Notes: a model not told the origin generated them from the sequence alone. Counted from the stretch's first letter, positions 52,341 to 61,521 are shown. The stretch is DNA of 64,000 bases from Arthrobacter crusticola (GCF_004357995.1 NZ_SMTK01000004.1:62001-126000); one strand, 5' to 3'. Translations and numbers: made by a program.

Positions 52341-53123
52341 TCAGCGCAGTGCTGGTGCTCCGGCGAATCCTGCCCGATCCAAAACATATTCCGTCAGCGG
52401 CACATACAAGACCGGCGGCACATTGTCGTCGAGCGGGACGGCCACCTCGAGCTGGCCTTCGGCTTCGGACACAAAGAGGCCGGGATCGTTGCAGTCGGCG
52501 AATCCGAGTGCCGGCACGCCGGCGGCCGCGGCTTCTCCCGCCCAGCCGTGGTCGGCGACCACGAGCTCAGGTCCCGGCCGGCCGGCGGCAGCGAGGGACT
52601 CGAGCACCAGGCGCATCGGCTGCGGGTAATGGGTGTGCATCAGGTTCCCGTGCTGGTGCCAGGCGAGGACCCCCTGCACCTGGCGGACGTCCCCCTCCCG
52701 GAACCGGATCCCGTGCGGAATCTCCATCACCTCGGCGCCGGCCTGCGCCGCCGCGGACGCGAGGGCTGCGTGGACCGGAAGGAGACCTCCGGGATGGCCC
52801 GTGGCGAAGAGGATACGTTCCCCGGCCCGGACCGAGCGGCCCAGCCGGTCGGCGAAGCGGTCGAGTGCGGCCACGCACTTGGCGGCGTCGATGGTGTCCT
52901 GGCCCGTGGTGTGGGACGGGTCGGCGCTGGTGCCGACCTTCTCGTGCATCAGGGAGAAGACCTCGTCGAAGGTCCAGGGACGCGTGGTGCGCACGCCGAA
53001 CTCGAGGTGCTCGTTTCCGTCGAGGAAGCGGCGCATGTGGTCGAGGTTGTTCTCCCGCGGAGTGGCCACCTCCCCGGTGATGCGGACGGAATCGAGGTAG
53101 CTGGCAAGTTCTTCGCGGTTCAC
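52341..53123 (-). CDS. conserved actinobacterial protein, possible phosphatase
   Basis: A 260-residue protein with a conserved look but no family I can name with certainty; in relatives it is labelled putative phosphatase. Blocks are RENNLDHMRRFLDGNEHLEFG, RPWTFDEVFSLMHEKVG, ILFATGHPGGLLPVHAAL (glycine-rich, possibly phosphate-binding), GVLAWHQHGNLMHTHYPQPM and LVVADHGWAGEAAAAGVPALGFADCNDP. The His/Asp-rich nature suggests metal-dependent chemistry. It starts at a GTG (53123) with AGGA before it, 23 bases after mshA, and precedes fhs by 12, so mshA, this gene and fhs are one transcription unit. Function inferred only. Confidence 0.75.
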   Translation of the reverse strand: MNREELASYLDSVRITGEVATPRENNLDHMRRFLDGNEHLEFGVRTTRPWTFDEVFSLMHEKVGTSADPSHTTGQDTIDAAKCVAALDRFADRLGRSVRAGERILFATGHPGGLLPVHAALASAAAQAGAEVMEIPHGIRFREGDVRQVQGVLAWHQHGNLMHTHYPQPMRLVLESLAAAGRPGPELVVADHGWAGEAAAAGVPALGFADCNDPGLFVSEAEGQLEVAVPLDDNVPPVLYVPLTEYVLDRAGFAGAPALR

Positions 53124-53146
53124 CGTCCTATCCTAGGGCGGTCGGA

Positions 53147-54394
53147 TCACCGGGCCGCAATGGAGGAGAAGCGCTCCACGGCGGTGCGGTAGCTTTGGGC
53201 CGTCAGCAGGGCGGTGCGCTGCCAGCCGAAGGCAAGGGCATGCACGGCGGCACCGCGCCCGAGCGCCTCCCGGTAGGGGGTGTCGTCGAACAACCGCTCC
53301 AGGGCGGCCGACCACCCCCCGGCGGAGTGCCCCTCAACGAGCAGGCCTGTCCGGCCATCACTCACGGCCTGGGGCAGCCCGCCCACATTGGCGGCGAGGA
53401 CCGGCGTGCCGCAAGCCTGCGCCTCAAGCGCCACAAGCCCGAAGGATTCGCTGAAGGACGGCATGACGACGACGTCGGCCGCACGAAACCAGTGGGCGAG
53501 CTGGGCGGCCTTGACCGGTGGATACAGCCGCACGATGTCATGGAGCCCGGCGTCATCGATCAGTGGCTGCAGCTTCAGGGCGTCGGAGCCGCTGCGGGAG
53601 CCGAGGATGCTGACTGTCAGGGGGATGTCGGGACGGCGCTCCACGAGCTCGCGCACGGCGGCCACAAGCACCTGCGGTCCCTTGAGCTTCTGGATTCGTC
53701 CCGCAAACACGACATGGAAGGAACGCTGGGGGAACTGCAGCAGGGACCGGGAGATCTCACGCGAGCCGGGATTGAAGGTTTCGAGATCGACGCCGGGGGC
53801 CACCACGTCGATCCTCTCGGCGTGCGCCCCGTAGAGGGATTCAAGCTCCGAGGCCTCCGTCGAGGTGTTCGCGATCAGGCGGGCGGCTCCGGAGACGACG
53901 GCCTGCTCGCCACTGACCCGCACGGGCGGTTCGGCCGTGCCAAGGTTCTTCATCCTCAGGTTCTTGACCTTCGCCATGGTGTGCATGGAGTGGACGAGGG
54001 GCAGTTTCAGCTTGCGCGCGACAGTCAGGCCCACCGTTCCGGACACCCAGTAGTGGGAGTGAAGCACGTCGACGCCGCCGCCGGCCAGGGCGCCTGCAAC
54101 TTCGGTCAGGGCCGCGGTGAAGGTCCCGGTCAGCTGGGGAAGGGCTTCCTTCGGAATGCGGTGGGGCGGGCCGGCGGCCAGGTGATGCACCCGGACGCCG
54201 TCCGCCATCTCTTCCCAGGAGGGCCGCTCCTCGCCCGTCCTTCGGGTGAAGATGTCGACTTCGACACCCACCCTCGCCAACTCCAGCGCTACGGAACGTA
54301 CGTAGACGTTCATGCCGCCGGCGTCACCGGCTCCCGGCTGTTCGAGGGGGGAGGTATGGAGGGACAACATCGCCACACGTCTCACGGGGGGCAT
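53147..54394 (-). CDS. mshA: D-inositol-3-phosphate glycosyltransferase
   Basis: A 415-residue GT4-family enzyme for the first committed step of mycothiol: it transfers N-acetylglucosamine from UDP-GlcNAc to inositol 3-phosphate. The hallmark is MLSLHTSPLEQPGAGDAGGM with NVYVRSVALELAR, followed by VDVLHSHYWVSG, RLIANTSTEASEL, VVAPGVDLETFNPG and the nucleotide-binding SFSESFGLVALEAQACGTPV. I chose the ATG at 54394 with AGGAGG four bases before it. The donor for its acceptor, Ino1, is encoded at 49444. MshB, MshC and MshD are not in the window. Confidence 0.96.
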   Translation of the reverse strand: MPPVRRVAMLSLHTSPLEQPGAGDAGGMNVYVRSVALELARVGVEVDIFTRRTGEERPSWEEMADGVRVHHLAAGPPHRIPKEALPQLTGTFTAALTEVAGALAGGGVDVLHSHYWVSGTVGLTVARKLKLPLVHSMHTMAKVKNLRMKNLGTAEPPVRVSGEQAVVSGAARLIANTSTEASELESLYGAHAERIDVVAPGVDLETFNPGSREISRSLLQFPQRSFHVVFAGRIQKLKGPQVLVAAVRELVERRPDIPLTVSILGSRSGSDALKLQPLIDDAGLHDIVRLYPPVKAAQLAHWFRAADVVVMPSFSESFGLVALEAQACGTPVLAANVGGLPQAVSDGRTGLLVEGHSAGGWSAALERLFDDTPYREALGRGAAVHALAFGWQRTALLTAQSYRTAVERFSSIAAR

Positions 54395-54490
54395 CGTTCC
54401 TCCTCTCCCCATGGTCCGCTTGTGACTAGCGTCTTGAACGATACAACGCCGCGGGGCGCCTCCACATTCCTCCGGCCGGGAGGCCGGTGC

Positions 54491-54736
54491 TCACCGGATG
54501 TTCAGGAAGTGCTGGGGCAGGAGGAAGCGGTCCGCACTGTCGCGAGCGGATCCCGCCTCCGGGCCCTGGATCTGCTGCCAGCGGGCAACATTCCGCCGCA
54601 GCGCCCTCAGCGTACGCTTCACCTTCCGCTTCCGATGGAAGCCCGGCATGGCCGTCGAGCCCTGTCGGCCGCCCAGAGAGGTGGGGCTGACCGCGTCGGA
54701 TGGCACAGCGGGAAGGACCGTGAATGATCCGGACAT
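54491..54736 (-). CDS. small basic protein of unknown function
   Basis: An 81-residue frame from ATG at 54736. The codon third positions are mostly G or C as in the neighbours, which supports coding. The N-terminus is uncharged and Ser/Pro-rich, then FHRKRKVKRTLRALRRNVARW is strongly basic, and it ends DRFLLPQHFLNIR. No strong ribosome site is visible, and an ATG eight codons upstream is possible. It lies 96 bases before mshA on the same strand. I do not recognise the family; a nucleic acid-binding protein is possible. Confidence 0.45.
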   Translation of the reverse strand: MSGSFTVLPAVPSDAVSPTSLGGRQGSTAMPGFHRKRKVKRTLRALRRNVARWQQIQGPEAGSARDSADRFLLPQHFLNIR

Positions 54737-54950
54737 AATAAATTGTCCAGTCCTGGGCATTTCAACATTCGAGGGTAATTGGTCATAAAGGGATTGCGAC
54801 TTTGACACGGTTATCCTTCGGCAAGGGCAATTAAAGGGATAGAACTGGTATTCCGCGGCGCGAGAAAACCCGGGAGGGGCAGCGAAGAGAAGGCTGCCGT
54901 TCAAATGGGTCGGGTCACCCCGGAAGGGGGGCGCGCAGGCGCAGGGGCCG

Positions 54951-55019
54951 CTAGTGGCCGCGGATGACGAAGGTCGGATTGGGTCCGCGGGTCAGAAGGC
55001 CGCTCGACATGATATTCAC
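54951..55019 (-). CDS. possible 22-residue peptide with a very strong ribosome site
   Basis: AGGAGGT lies about eight bases before a GTG at 55019, followed by an ATG three codons later; the frame ends with TAG at 54951. The peptide begins NIMSSGLLTRG and ends FVIRGH. Such strong sites are not expected by chance in non-coding DNA. It could be a leader peptide or a small regulator of the genes downstream (54736, mshA). No regulatory mechanism is seen. Confidence 0.4.
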   Translation of the reverse strand: MNIMSSGLLTRGPNPTFVIRGH

Positions 55020-55184
55020 AATCCCTACCTCCTGTCCGAAAGATAACCAGTAGAACCGATGACCCTGATGCTCTCTGGAATGTTCCGGAGGATCTCAGTG
55101 GCTCAAGAGTCAATCTACCCCATGCGGAGGCGCCGGCATAGGGTTCGAACTAATTAATTCAAATGTTTCTCGGTCTATTTCACC
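55020..55184. other. non-coding AT-richer gap
   Basis: The section upstream of the small peptide includes GGGTTCGAACTAATTAATT at 55141-55159, which recalls a tRNA T-loop but does not pair. It probably contains the promoter of the genes at 55019 and 54736. No other feature can be supported here, nor in the stretch 54737-54950. Confidence 0.4.
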
Positions 55185-55835
55185 CTAGAGATTCCACTGA
55201 ACAATGGCCGGGGTGCGCTTATCCCAGCCCAGGGAGCAGACAGCCGCCGTTCCCAGAACAAACCGCCGGCCCTCCATCGGAGCAAACTCCAGCCAGCGGG
55301 CAGCCACAACGCGGAGGAAGTGTCCGTGTGCCACCAGCAGGGCGTTCTGGACCGGCGGAGCATCGGGGTCATGGTCCGCCGGGGTGTGGCAGCCGGCCTG
55401 GACGCGCGAGATGATGCGGTCGGCCCGTGCGGCCACCTGCTCAAGGCTCTCCCCGTTGGGGGCGCCGTCCTTCCAGATCAGGTAGTCGGGGTTCTCGCGG
55501 CGCACCTGGGCGCTGTTGCGGCCTTCGTTATCCCCGTAATCCCATTCGTGAGCGTGCGGAACGATCTCGGGGTTGGGGAATCCGGCCAGCTCTGCGGTCC
55601 GGACGGCACGCTGGAGCGGCGAGCTCATCACCAGGTCGAAGTCGATGCCTGCGAGGTGCCGCTTTGCCTCAAGCGCCTGCTCCTCGCCGAACGGCGTCAG
55701 GGGCAGGTCGGTGAGCCCTGTGTAGTTTCCGTCCCGGGACCACTCGGTCTCGCCGTGGCGGAGCAGCCACAGCCGTGGAAGCGGGGTGCCTGCGGGGGTG
55801 GGATCGGGCTGCGCTGCCCCTGAGAGCGGACTCAT
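55185..55835 (-). CDS. histidine phosphatase-family protein
   Basis: A 216-residue enzyme of the phosphoglycerate mutase-like superfamily. The phosphohistidine motif is WLLRHGETEWSRDG, followed by LTDLPLTPFGEEQALEAK, SSPLQRAVRTAELAG and the second His in ALLVAHGHFLRVVAARWLEF. The Glu in HEWDYGDNEGR fits the phosphatase branch. It hydrolyses a phosphate from a small molecule (such as acid sugar or phosphoserine) in the cytoplasm. It overlaps the end of the cca gene by four bases (ATGA), so both are translated together. Confidence 0.92.
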   Translation of the reverse strand: MSPLSGAAQPDPTPAGTPLPRLWLLRHGETEWSRDGNYTGLTDLPLTPFGEEQALEAKRHLAGIDFDLVMSSPLQRAVRTAELAGFPNPEIVPHAHEWDYGDNEGRNSAQVRRENPDYLIWKDGAPNGESLEQVAARADRIISRVQAGCHTPADHDPDAPPVQNALLVAHGHFLRVVAARWLEFAPMEGRRFVLGTAAVCSLGWDKRTPAIVQWNL

Positions 55836-57274
55836 AGTATCTCCTTTGATTCAGGTTGGTGGAACCACCAACTGCGGAGCCGCGCCTCGGCGGTTGCCGG
55901 GTCCAACGGTCCGTGTTCCATGCGCTCCTCGAGAAGATAGCGGTAGGCCCGCCCCACCACGGGGCCAGGTGTTATTCCGAGGAGGGCCATGATCTGCGCG
56001 CCGTCCAGGTCGGGGCGGATCATGGCAAGCTCTTCCTGTTCGGCCAGGGCGGAGATGCGGGCCTCAAGGTCGTCGTAGGCAAAGGCAAGTCGTTCCACCT
56101 GACGCCGGTTGCGCGTTGTCACATCCGAGCGGACCAGCCGGTGTAGCCGCTCCAGCAGCGGCCCCGCATCGGTCACATAACGGCGCACGGCCGAATCGGT
56201 CCAGCCGGCCTCACCGTAGCCGTAGAACCGCATGTGCAGTTCCACAAGGCGGGACACGGCCTTGATGGTGTCGTTGTCGAAGCGCAGCGCGCGCATGCGC
56301 CGGGCGGCCAGTTTCGCGCCCACCGCGTCGTGGTGGCGGAAGCTGACGGCGTTTCCGGGGCCGAACTTCCGGGTGGCGGGCTTCCCGATGTCATGGAGCA
56401 GAGCCGCAAAGCGCAGCACGAAGTCGGGTCCCGGGACGGGCCCGTCGGCGTCGGTTTCCGACGCACAGGCCTGCTCGAGGACGGTAAGGGAGTGCCGGTA
56501 GACGTCCTTGTGCCGGTGATGTTCGTCGATCTCAAGCCGCAGCGCTGACACCTCGGGAAGCACATGGTCGGCCAGTCCCGTCTCGACGAGGAGGTCGATG
56601 CCGCGGCCGGGAGCGCGGCCGTTGACCAGCTTGACGAGTTCGTCCCGGATCCGTTCGGCCGAGATGATTCCGATCCGCTCCGCCATGGCCGACATCGCTT
56701 CGGCCACCTCCGGGGCGACGCTCACTCCGAGCTGGGAGGCGAAGCGGGCCGCGCGCATCATCCTCAGTGGATCGTCGGAGAACGACGACGACGGCGCGCC
56801 CGGTGTGCGCAGGACGCCGGCGTGCAGATCCTTCACCCCGCCGAAGGGGTCGACGAGCTCCATCGCGGGAAGGGTCAGGGCCATCGCGTTGACGGTGAAG
56901 TCGCGCCGGAGCAGGTCCTCCTCGAGGTTCGAACCGAAGGCCACGGACGGGTTCCTTGAACCCGGGTCATACGCGTCGGCACGGTAGGTGGTGATTTCGA
57001 TCTGGTGGGAGCCCCGGCGCAGCCCGATGGTGCCAAAGGCCCGCCCGATCTCCCAGTAGGCGTCCGCCCAGCCGCGGATCACGGCGAGGGTCTGGTCCGG
57101 ATTGGCATTGGTCGTGAAGTCGAGGTCCGGGGAGCTCCGGCCCAGGAAAAGGTCGCGGACCGGTCCCCCAACCAGTGAAAGCTCATAGCCGGCTTCGCTG
57201 AAGAGCTCTCCGAGCTCGGTGACGACCGGCGGGAGCGGCATGGTCAGGGTCGATTTGTCCAACGGGTGCACCAT
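55832..57274 (-). CDS. cca: CCA tRNA nucleotidyltransferase
   Basis: A 480-residue enzyme that adds or repairs the CCA end of tRNAs. The head domain has GGPVRDLFLGRSSPDLDFTT, with the metal-binding DLD motif, and RRDFTVNAMAL, followed by DPFGGVKDLHAGVLRTPG. A C-terminal HD domain has HLLHDIGKPATRKFG-type block LLHDIGKPATR and HDAVGAKLAARRMRAL. The class II bacterial type with HD domain is typical in actinobacteria. It diverges from the NUDIX gene and couples to the histidine phosphatase gene. Confidence 0.95.
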   Translation of the reverse strand: MVHPLDKSTLTMPLPPVVTELGELFSEAGYELSLVGGPVRDLFLGRSSPDLDFTTNANPDQTLAVIRGWADAYWEIGRAFGTIGLRRGSHQIEITTYRADAYDPGSRNPSVAFGSNLEEDLLRRDFTVNAMALTLPAMELVDPFGGVKDLHAGVLRTPGAPSSSFSDDPLRMMRAARFASQLGVSVAPEVAEAMSAMAERIGIISAERIRDELVKLVNGRAPGRGIDLLVETGLADHVLPEVSALRLEIDEHHRHKDVYRHSLTVLEQACASETDADGPVPGPDFVLRFAALLHDIGKPATRKFGPGNAVSFRHHDAVGAKLAARRMRALRFDNDTIKAVSRLVELHMRFYGYGEAGWTDSAVRRYVTDAGPLLERLHRLVRSDVTTRNRRQVERLAFAYDDLEARISALAEQEELAMIRPDLDGAQIMALLGITPGPVVGRAYRYLLEERMEHGPLDPATAEARLRSWWFHQPESKEIL

Positions 57275-57412
57275 AGTCCCTTAAGCGTGCCAGATTGAGA
57301 GCCAAATTCCATGCCGGGGCCGCCCACCGCGCCCGCTGCGGCCCCATCAGTTCCGGCCCGTCCGGCCTGCCGCCGTCATTGCCTGCCGTTAAAGATCGTT
57401 AGAGTGGTCTGC

Positions 57413-57943
57413 ATGGACCGACCCGTTCCAAGTGCACCTAAACGCACCCCGTTGACAGTGTCAATGGGAAGCCCGGGCACGCCTGCGCCGCAGCACCAGC
57501 TGCCCACAGTGGAGGAGGTGTCTGCGGGCGGGATCGTTGTGGACACTACCAGCGGGACCCTGAATGTCGCGATTATTGCGCGCCTGAACCGCGGCGGCAG
57601 GCTGGAATGGTGCCTCCCCAAGGGCCATCCTGAGAACCAGGAAGACAGCGAGCAGGCGGCGGTCCGCGAGATCGAGGAAGAGACCGGTATACGCGGTGAC
57701 ATCCTCACCGCGCTGGGTAGCATCGATTACTGGTTCACTGTCAGCGGACACAGGGTGCACAAGACTGTTCACCACTTCCTCCTCGTCGCCACCGGCGGAC
57801 ACCTGACCATCGAGAACGATCCCGACCATGAGGCGGTCGACGTCGCATGGGTCCCCCTTGACGAGCTGGGGCGGAAACTTTCCTTCCCCAATGAACGGCG
57901 CATCGCGGATCTGGCCCGCGAGGTCCTGCCCAATTACCTCTGA
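57413..57943 (+). CDS. NUDIX hydrolase
   Basis: A 176-residue protein whose Nudix box is GHPENQEDSEQAAVREIEEE followed by TGI, which matches the pattern GX5EX7REUXEEXGU. The LPKGHPE start of the box and the KTVHHFLLVATGG block resemble the MutT/DIPP-like subgroup found before murJ in many actinobacteria. It hydrolyses nucleoside diphosphate-linked compounds. TAGAGT lies about 12 bases before the ATG at 57413, so the transcript may be leaderless or nearly so. It is followed by murJ after 34 bases. Confidence 0.9.
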   Translation: MDRPVPSAPKRTPLTVSMGSPGTPAPQHQLPTVEEVSAGGIVVDTTSGTLNVAIIARLNRGGRLEWCLPKGHPENQEDSEQAAVREIEEETGIRGDILTALGSIDYWFTVSGHRVHKTVHHFLLVATGGHLTIENDPDHEAVDVAWVPLDELGRKLSFPNERRIADLAREVLPNYL

Positions 57944-57977
57944 CGCACCGCGTCACGCAAGGAGACGAACGTTCTCA

Positions 57978-59750
57978 ATGTCCGAAAGCAACACAGCCTC
58001 GATCCCGGTGCAGGACACCGGCGTGCTGGCCGAGCGCCCCCAGCGGCGTCCTGACGGACCGTCCGCGGGACCGAACGGCACCGCCGCAGCCGGCGGCGGC
58101 ACGGGAGAAGACACCACCGCCCGCTCCAGCGCCATCATGGCCGCCGGAACCCTCGTCTCGCGGCTTCTCGGCCTGATCCGCGTCGCGCTGCTCGCCACGG
58201 CGATCGGCACCCTCGGCCAGGTCTCCGACCTGTTCCCTGCGGCGAACAACCTGCCCAACTTCATCTACCTGATGGTGGCCGGCGGCGTCTTCAACGCCGT
58301 CCTGGTTCCGCAGATCATTAAGGCAAGCCGGAAGGAGGACCGGGGGGCGGACTACATCAGCCGCCTCATCACCCTCGCAGCCTGCGGGCTGCTGGTCCTG
58401 ACGGTCCTTGCGACGCTCGCTGCCCCTTTCATCGCGGACCTCGTAAGCAACGTCTCCGGTGCCCGCCTGGCACTGGTGACCACCTTTGCCTATTGGTGCC
58501 TGCCGCAGATCTTCTTTTACGGGCTGTACGCCATCATCGGCCAGGTGCTGAACGCCAATGGATCCTTCGGCCCGTATACCTGGGCGCCCGTGGTCAACAA
58601 TGTCATCTCCATCGGCTTCCTCACTGCCTTTATCGTGGTCCTGGGCCCGGAAAGCACCGCCGGGCACACCCCGGAGAACTGGACGCTCACCCACACCCTC
58701 CTGCTGGCCGGCGGCACCACCCTCGGCATCGTCGTTCAGGCGCTTGTGCTGTTCCTTCCGCTGAGGAAGCTCGGCCTAGGTCTGAGCCCCCGGTTCGGCT
58801 GGCGTGGCGTCGGCTTCGGCCAGACCGGAAAGCTCGCATCGGTCACCATCATCACCATGCTCGTCGGCAACGGTCTGTATCTGGTGAACCAGTGGGTGGC
58901 CACCATCGCCACGGAGGCACGCGCCGACTACGCCAGCCGTAAACCACCCCAGCCCATCGCGGGTCTAGCGAACCTTGAGATCGGTTCATTGGTCTATGTC
59001 CTGCCCCATTCGGTCATCGCCGTCTCCCTAGCCACAGTCCTGTTCAATCAGCTCGCGGCGGCACACGCCGACAACAACCTCGCCGCACTCAGGGACACCC
59101 TCTCGCGCGGGCTGCGCACGATCGGGGTGGCGACGGTGTTCGGGGCCGCGGCCCTGCTGACCCTGGCCGTGCCGCTGGGAATGCTCTTCAGCGGCGGATC
59201 CCAGGCGAGCGGTGCGATCAATGCGGTGATCATCGCCCTGCTGGCCCTGGGCGCCCCGTTCCTTAGCGCCAACTTCTTCCTGAACCGGGTGTTCTATGCC
59301 CGGGAGGATGTCGTCACTCCCCTGAAGATCCAGCTGATCCTTTCGGTTCTGGGAGTGGCTCTCGCCCTCACCGCCGGAGCCTTCCGGCCCGACCTGATCG
59401 TGCCGATGCTCGCCGTAGGCTACTCTGTGGGCAATGTGGTGGCAGTGGCGGTGAGCCACTTTTTCCTCCGGCGGACTATCGGGCGGTACGGCGCCGGGCA
59501 CATCTTCGATGTGCATGTGCGCCTCACCGTCGCCGGGATCGCCGCCGCCGCCGGCGGCTCGGCCCTTCTCTGGCTGGCGGGGGCATACCGGCCCGACGGT
59601 TTCGTCTGGCAGTCCGTCCTGCACTCGACCGCCGTCCTCATTGTCGGGGGCACGGTGATGGCCCTGATCTACCTCGCCGCGCTGAGGGCCTTGAAGGTCA
59701 GCGAGCTCAGCGAATTCCTCTCCCCGCTGCTCGCCCGGTTTAAGCGGTAA
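57978..59750 (+). CDS. murJ: lipid II flippase MurJ
   Basis: A 590-residue membrane protein that moves lipid II to the outer face of the cytoplasmic membrane. After a polar N-terminus of about 50 residues come about fourteen segments, with the family blocks ARSSAIMAAGTLVSRLLGLIR, FPAANNLPNFIYLMVAGGVFNAVLVP (short blocks), FFYGLYAIIGQVLNANGSFG and FFLNRVFYAREDVVTPLKI. In Mycobacterium the equivalent protein is fused to a pseudokinase; here that part is a separate gene starting 84 bases downstream. GGAG lies 13 bases before the ATG, which is distant. Confidence 0.94.
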   Translation: MSESNTASIPVQDTGVLAERPQRRPDGPSAGPNGTAAAGGGTGEDTTARSSAIMAAGTLVSRLLGLIRVALLATAIGTLGQVSDLFPAANNLPNFIYLMVAGGVFNAVLVPQIIKASRKEDRGADYISRLITLAACGLLVLTVLATLAAPFIADLVSNVSGARLALVTTFAYWCLPQIFFYGLYAIIGQVLNANGSFGPYTWAPVVNNVISIGFLTAFIVVLGPESTAGHTPENWTLTHTLLLAGGTTLGIVVQALVLFLPLRKLGLGLSPRFGWRGVGFGQTGKLASVTIITMLVGNGLYLVNQWVATIATEARADYASRKPPQPIAGLANLEIGSLVYVLPHSVIAVSLATVLFNQLAAAHADNNLAALRDTLSRGLRTIGVATVFGAAALLTLAVPLGMLFSGGSQASGAINAVIIALLALGAPFLSANFFLNRVFYAREDVVTPLKIQLILSVLGVALALTAGAFRPDLIVPMLAVGYSVGNVVAVAVSHFFLRRTIGRYGAGHIFDVHVRLTVAGIAAAAGGSALLWLAGAYRPDGFVWQSVLHSTAVLIVGGTVMALIYLAALRALKVSELSEFLSPLLARFKR

Positions 59751-59833
59751 GGGAACTGACGCCGTAACCCGGTGAACAGGCGGTCGACCGGTAGCATGGG
59801 TAAAAATCAGCCAGCTTGCAGCGGGAGGAACAC

Positions 59834-61372
59834 GTGCCAGAAGCAGTAGACGTCGGTTCAGTGCTAGGGGGCCGATACAAAGTCACCGCCTATGTGCTGG
59901 CTTCTGCTGACAAGGACCTTGTGCTCGATGGCGTGGACCAGGTCCTGAACCGCCCCGTCAGCATCCTTGTCGCCTCACCCGACAACGCCGGCCAAGTGGC
60001 CGCCAGTGCGCGCGAGGTGGCAACCGGTGAGCGTCCCGGAACGATTCAGGTCCTCGACCTGGGAATCACCGATGGAGGCACCTACCTCGTCACCAACCGG
60101 GCCTCCGCCGCCGACTTGCTGGACCTGATCGTGCAGCAGGACGCGCCGTACATCGAACCGTTCTTCACCGACACCCTGGGTTCGGAAATCTTCGGGGTGG
60201 CGCGGTCCACCGAGCCGGAGACCTACGACGAAGACCACTACGAGGAGCGTGAACACGCCGAGCGCCGCTCACCATTCGCCAGTCTGTCGAAGAAGTTCGG
60301 CCGGCCGGCGGCGGGAGCCACCGCGGAGGATGCCCAGCCGGTGACTGCCGGTGGGGCAGGGACCGCCGAGCAGCGTGCCGTCGGTACCGAGTCGATCCCA
60401 AAGGCTTCCCGGCCGGTCCCACCCGCTCCGGCGATGCCGCCGGCGGGGTCGCCCGGCCCCTCCCGCGGATCAGGTACCGACTCGAGCCGGCGGGAGGATC
60501 CCAACCCGAAGGTGACCCGCCTGCCCAGTGAGCCGGAGTCATCGAGCCCGGGCAGGACTGCCGGCGCCGCCCTCGGCGCCTCGGCCCTGGGGGCGTCGGC
60601 CGCTGCCGGGCGACCGGAGCGGGCTCCTTCCCGCTTCCCGGCCTCCACCCCCGTAGACGCCGACGACCGGGATGAGTACGAGGACGACCGCCCCGAAGGC
60701 AACCGGAAGTTCACCCGGATCCTGGTGGGAGCAGTTCTGTCGCTGCTTCTGATCATCGCTGTGGTCCTCGCCGCGACAACCATCGGCGGACTGTCCAACC
60801 CGACAGCCAATGACGACCCCACAACCGCCGGTGGTGAAACCCAGGGAGCGGAATCCACGCCGCCTTCCGGGGCTGCCACCGAGTCCGCGCAGCCCGCCGC
60901 GGAAACGGTCCCCCCCGTCATCACCGGCGTGACGCGGCTGGTTCCCAGCAACCAGAACCTCGACGCCCCGAACGACGCAAACCTACCCCTGACCGTGGAC
61001 AACAACCCGGCGACCTTCTGGGGAAGCTATGTCTACGCTAACGACGTCTTCGGCGGACTGGCGCAGAGCCTCGCCCTCGTGGTCGAACTCGAAGAGGAAT
61101 CGACAATCTCAGAGGTAAAAATCGACCAGTTGAACGGTACCGGCGGAAACTTCTCGGTGCTGCTCAACGACGCCCCCACCCTGGAGGGAGCGGAGCAGAT
61201 CGCCCAGGGGGGCTTCACCGGGCCGTCCATCACCACACCAGTTCCGGAAGGGGACGACGGACCCGCCACGGCACGCTACGTGATCGTCAACTTCACCCAG
61301 CTGCCCCGGCTCTCGAACATTCAGGCGCAGTTCCCCTGGGGACTGCGTATCGCCGAGATCGGCGTTTCCTAG
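59834..61372 (+). CDS. truncated pseudokinase and discoidin-like protein, single-pass membrane
   Basis: A 512-residue protein with four parts. Residues 1-120 resemble the N-lobe of a serine/threonine protein kinase (LGGRYKVTAYVLASADKDLVL, NRPVSILVAS in place of the usual VAIK), with no catalytic HRD or DFG. Residues 120-290 are a Pro/Ser/Gly-rich linker with a DEDHYEEREH patch. A membrane segment is at about 294-318 (LVGAVLSLLLIIAVVLAATT). Residues 360-512 are a beta-rich discoidin-like external domain (NNPATFWGSYVYANDVFGG). In mycobacteria the related module is fused to MurJ and binds FhaA when phosphorylated. GGGAGG precedes GTG 59834 well. It probably anchors MurJ regulation. Confidence 0.86.
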   Translation: MPEAVDVGSVLGGRYKVTAYVLASADKDLVLDGVDQVLNRPVSILVASPDNAGQVAASAREVATGERPGTIQVLDLGITDGGTYLVTNRASAADLLDLIVQQDAPYIEPFFTDTLGSEIFGVARSTEPETYDEDHYEEREHAERRSPFASLSKKFGRPAAGATAEDAQPVTAGGAGTAEQRAVGTESIPKASRPVPPAPAMPPAGSPGPSRGSGTDSSRREDPNPKVTRLPSEPESSSPGRTAGAALGASALGASAAAGRPERAPSRFPASTPVDADDRDEYEDDRPEGNRKFTRILVGAVLSLLLIIAVVLAATTIGGLSNPTANDDPTTAGGETQGAESTPPSGAATESAQPAAETVPPVITGVTRLVPSNQNLDAPNDANLPLTVDNNPATFWGSYVYANDVFGGLAQSLALVVELEEESTISEVKIDQLNGTGGNFSVLLNDAPTLEGAEQIAQGGFTGPSITTPVPEGDDGPATARYVIVNFTQLPRLSNIQAQFPWGLRIAEIGVS

Positions 61373-61521
61373 GAAGCGCGGTGGCTCCCTCGACACGGCG
61401 CGTCCTCCCGGACGCGCCCCCCGGAATAACCCGAGGACAGGCATGGTTGTGCTAGGGGTCCGCGGAGATCCATGCGCAGGCTACTGCAGCGTGCACCCAG
61501 ATAGGAAGGTTCACCGTAAAC

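Noticed and set aside
55130-55165. GGGTTCGAAC resembling a tRNA T-loop, possible tRNA or attachment remnant
   Set aside because: The flanking bases do not form a T-stem (GGG against TAA), and no acceptor or anticodon arm could be found upstream.
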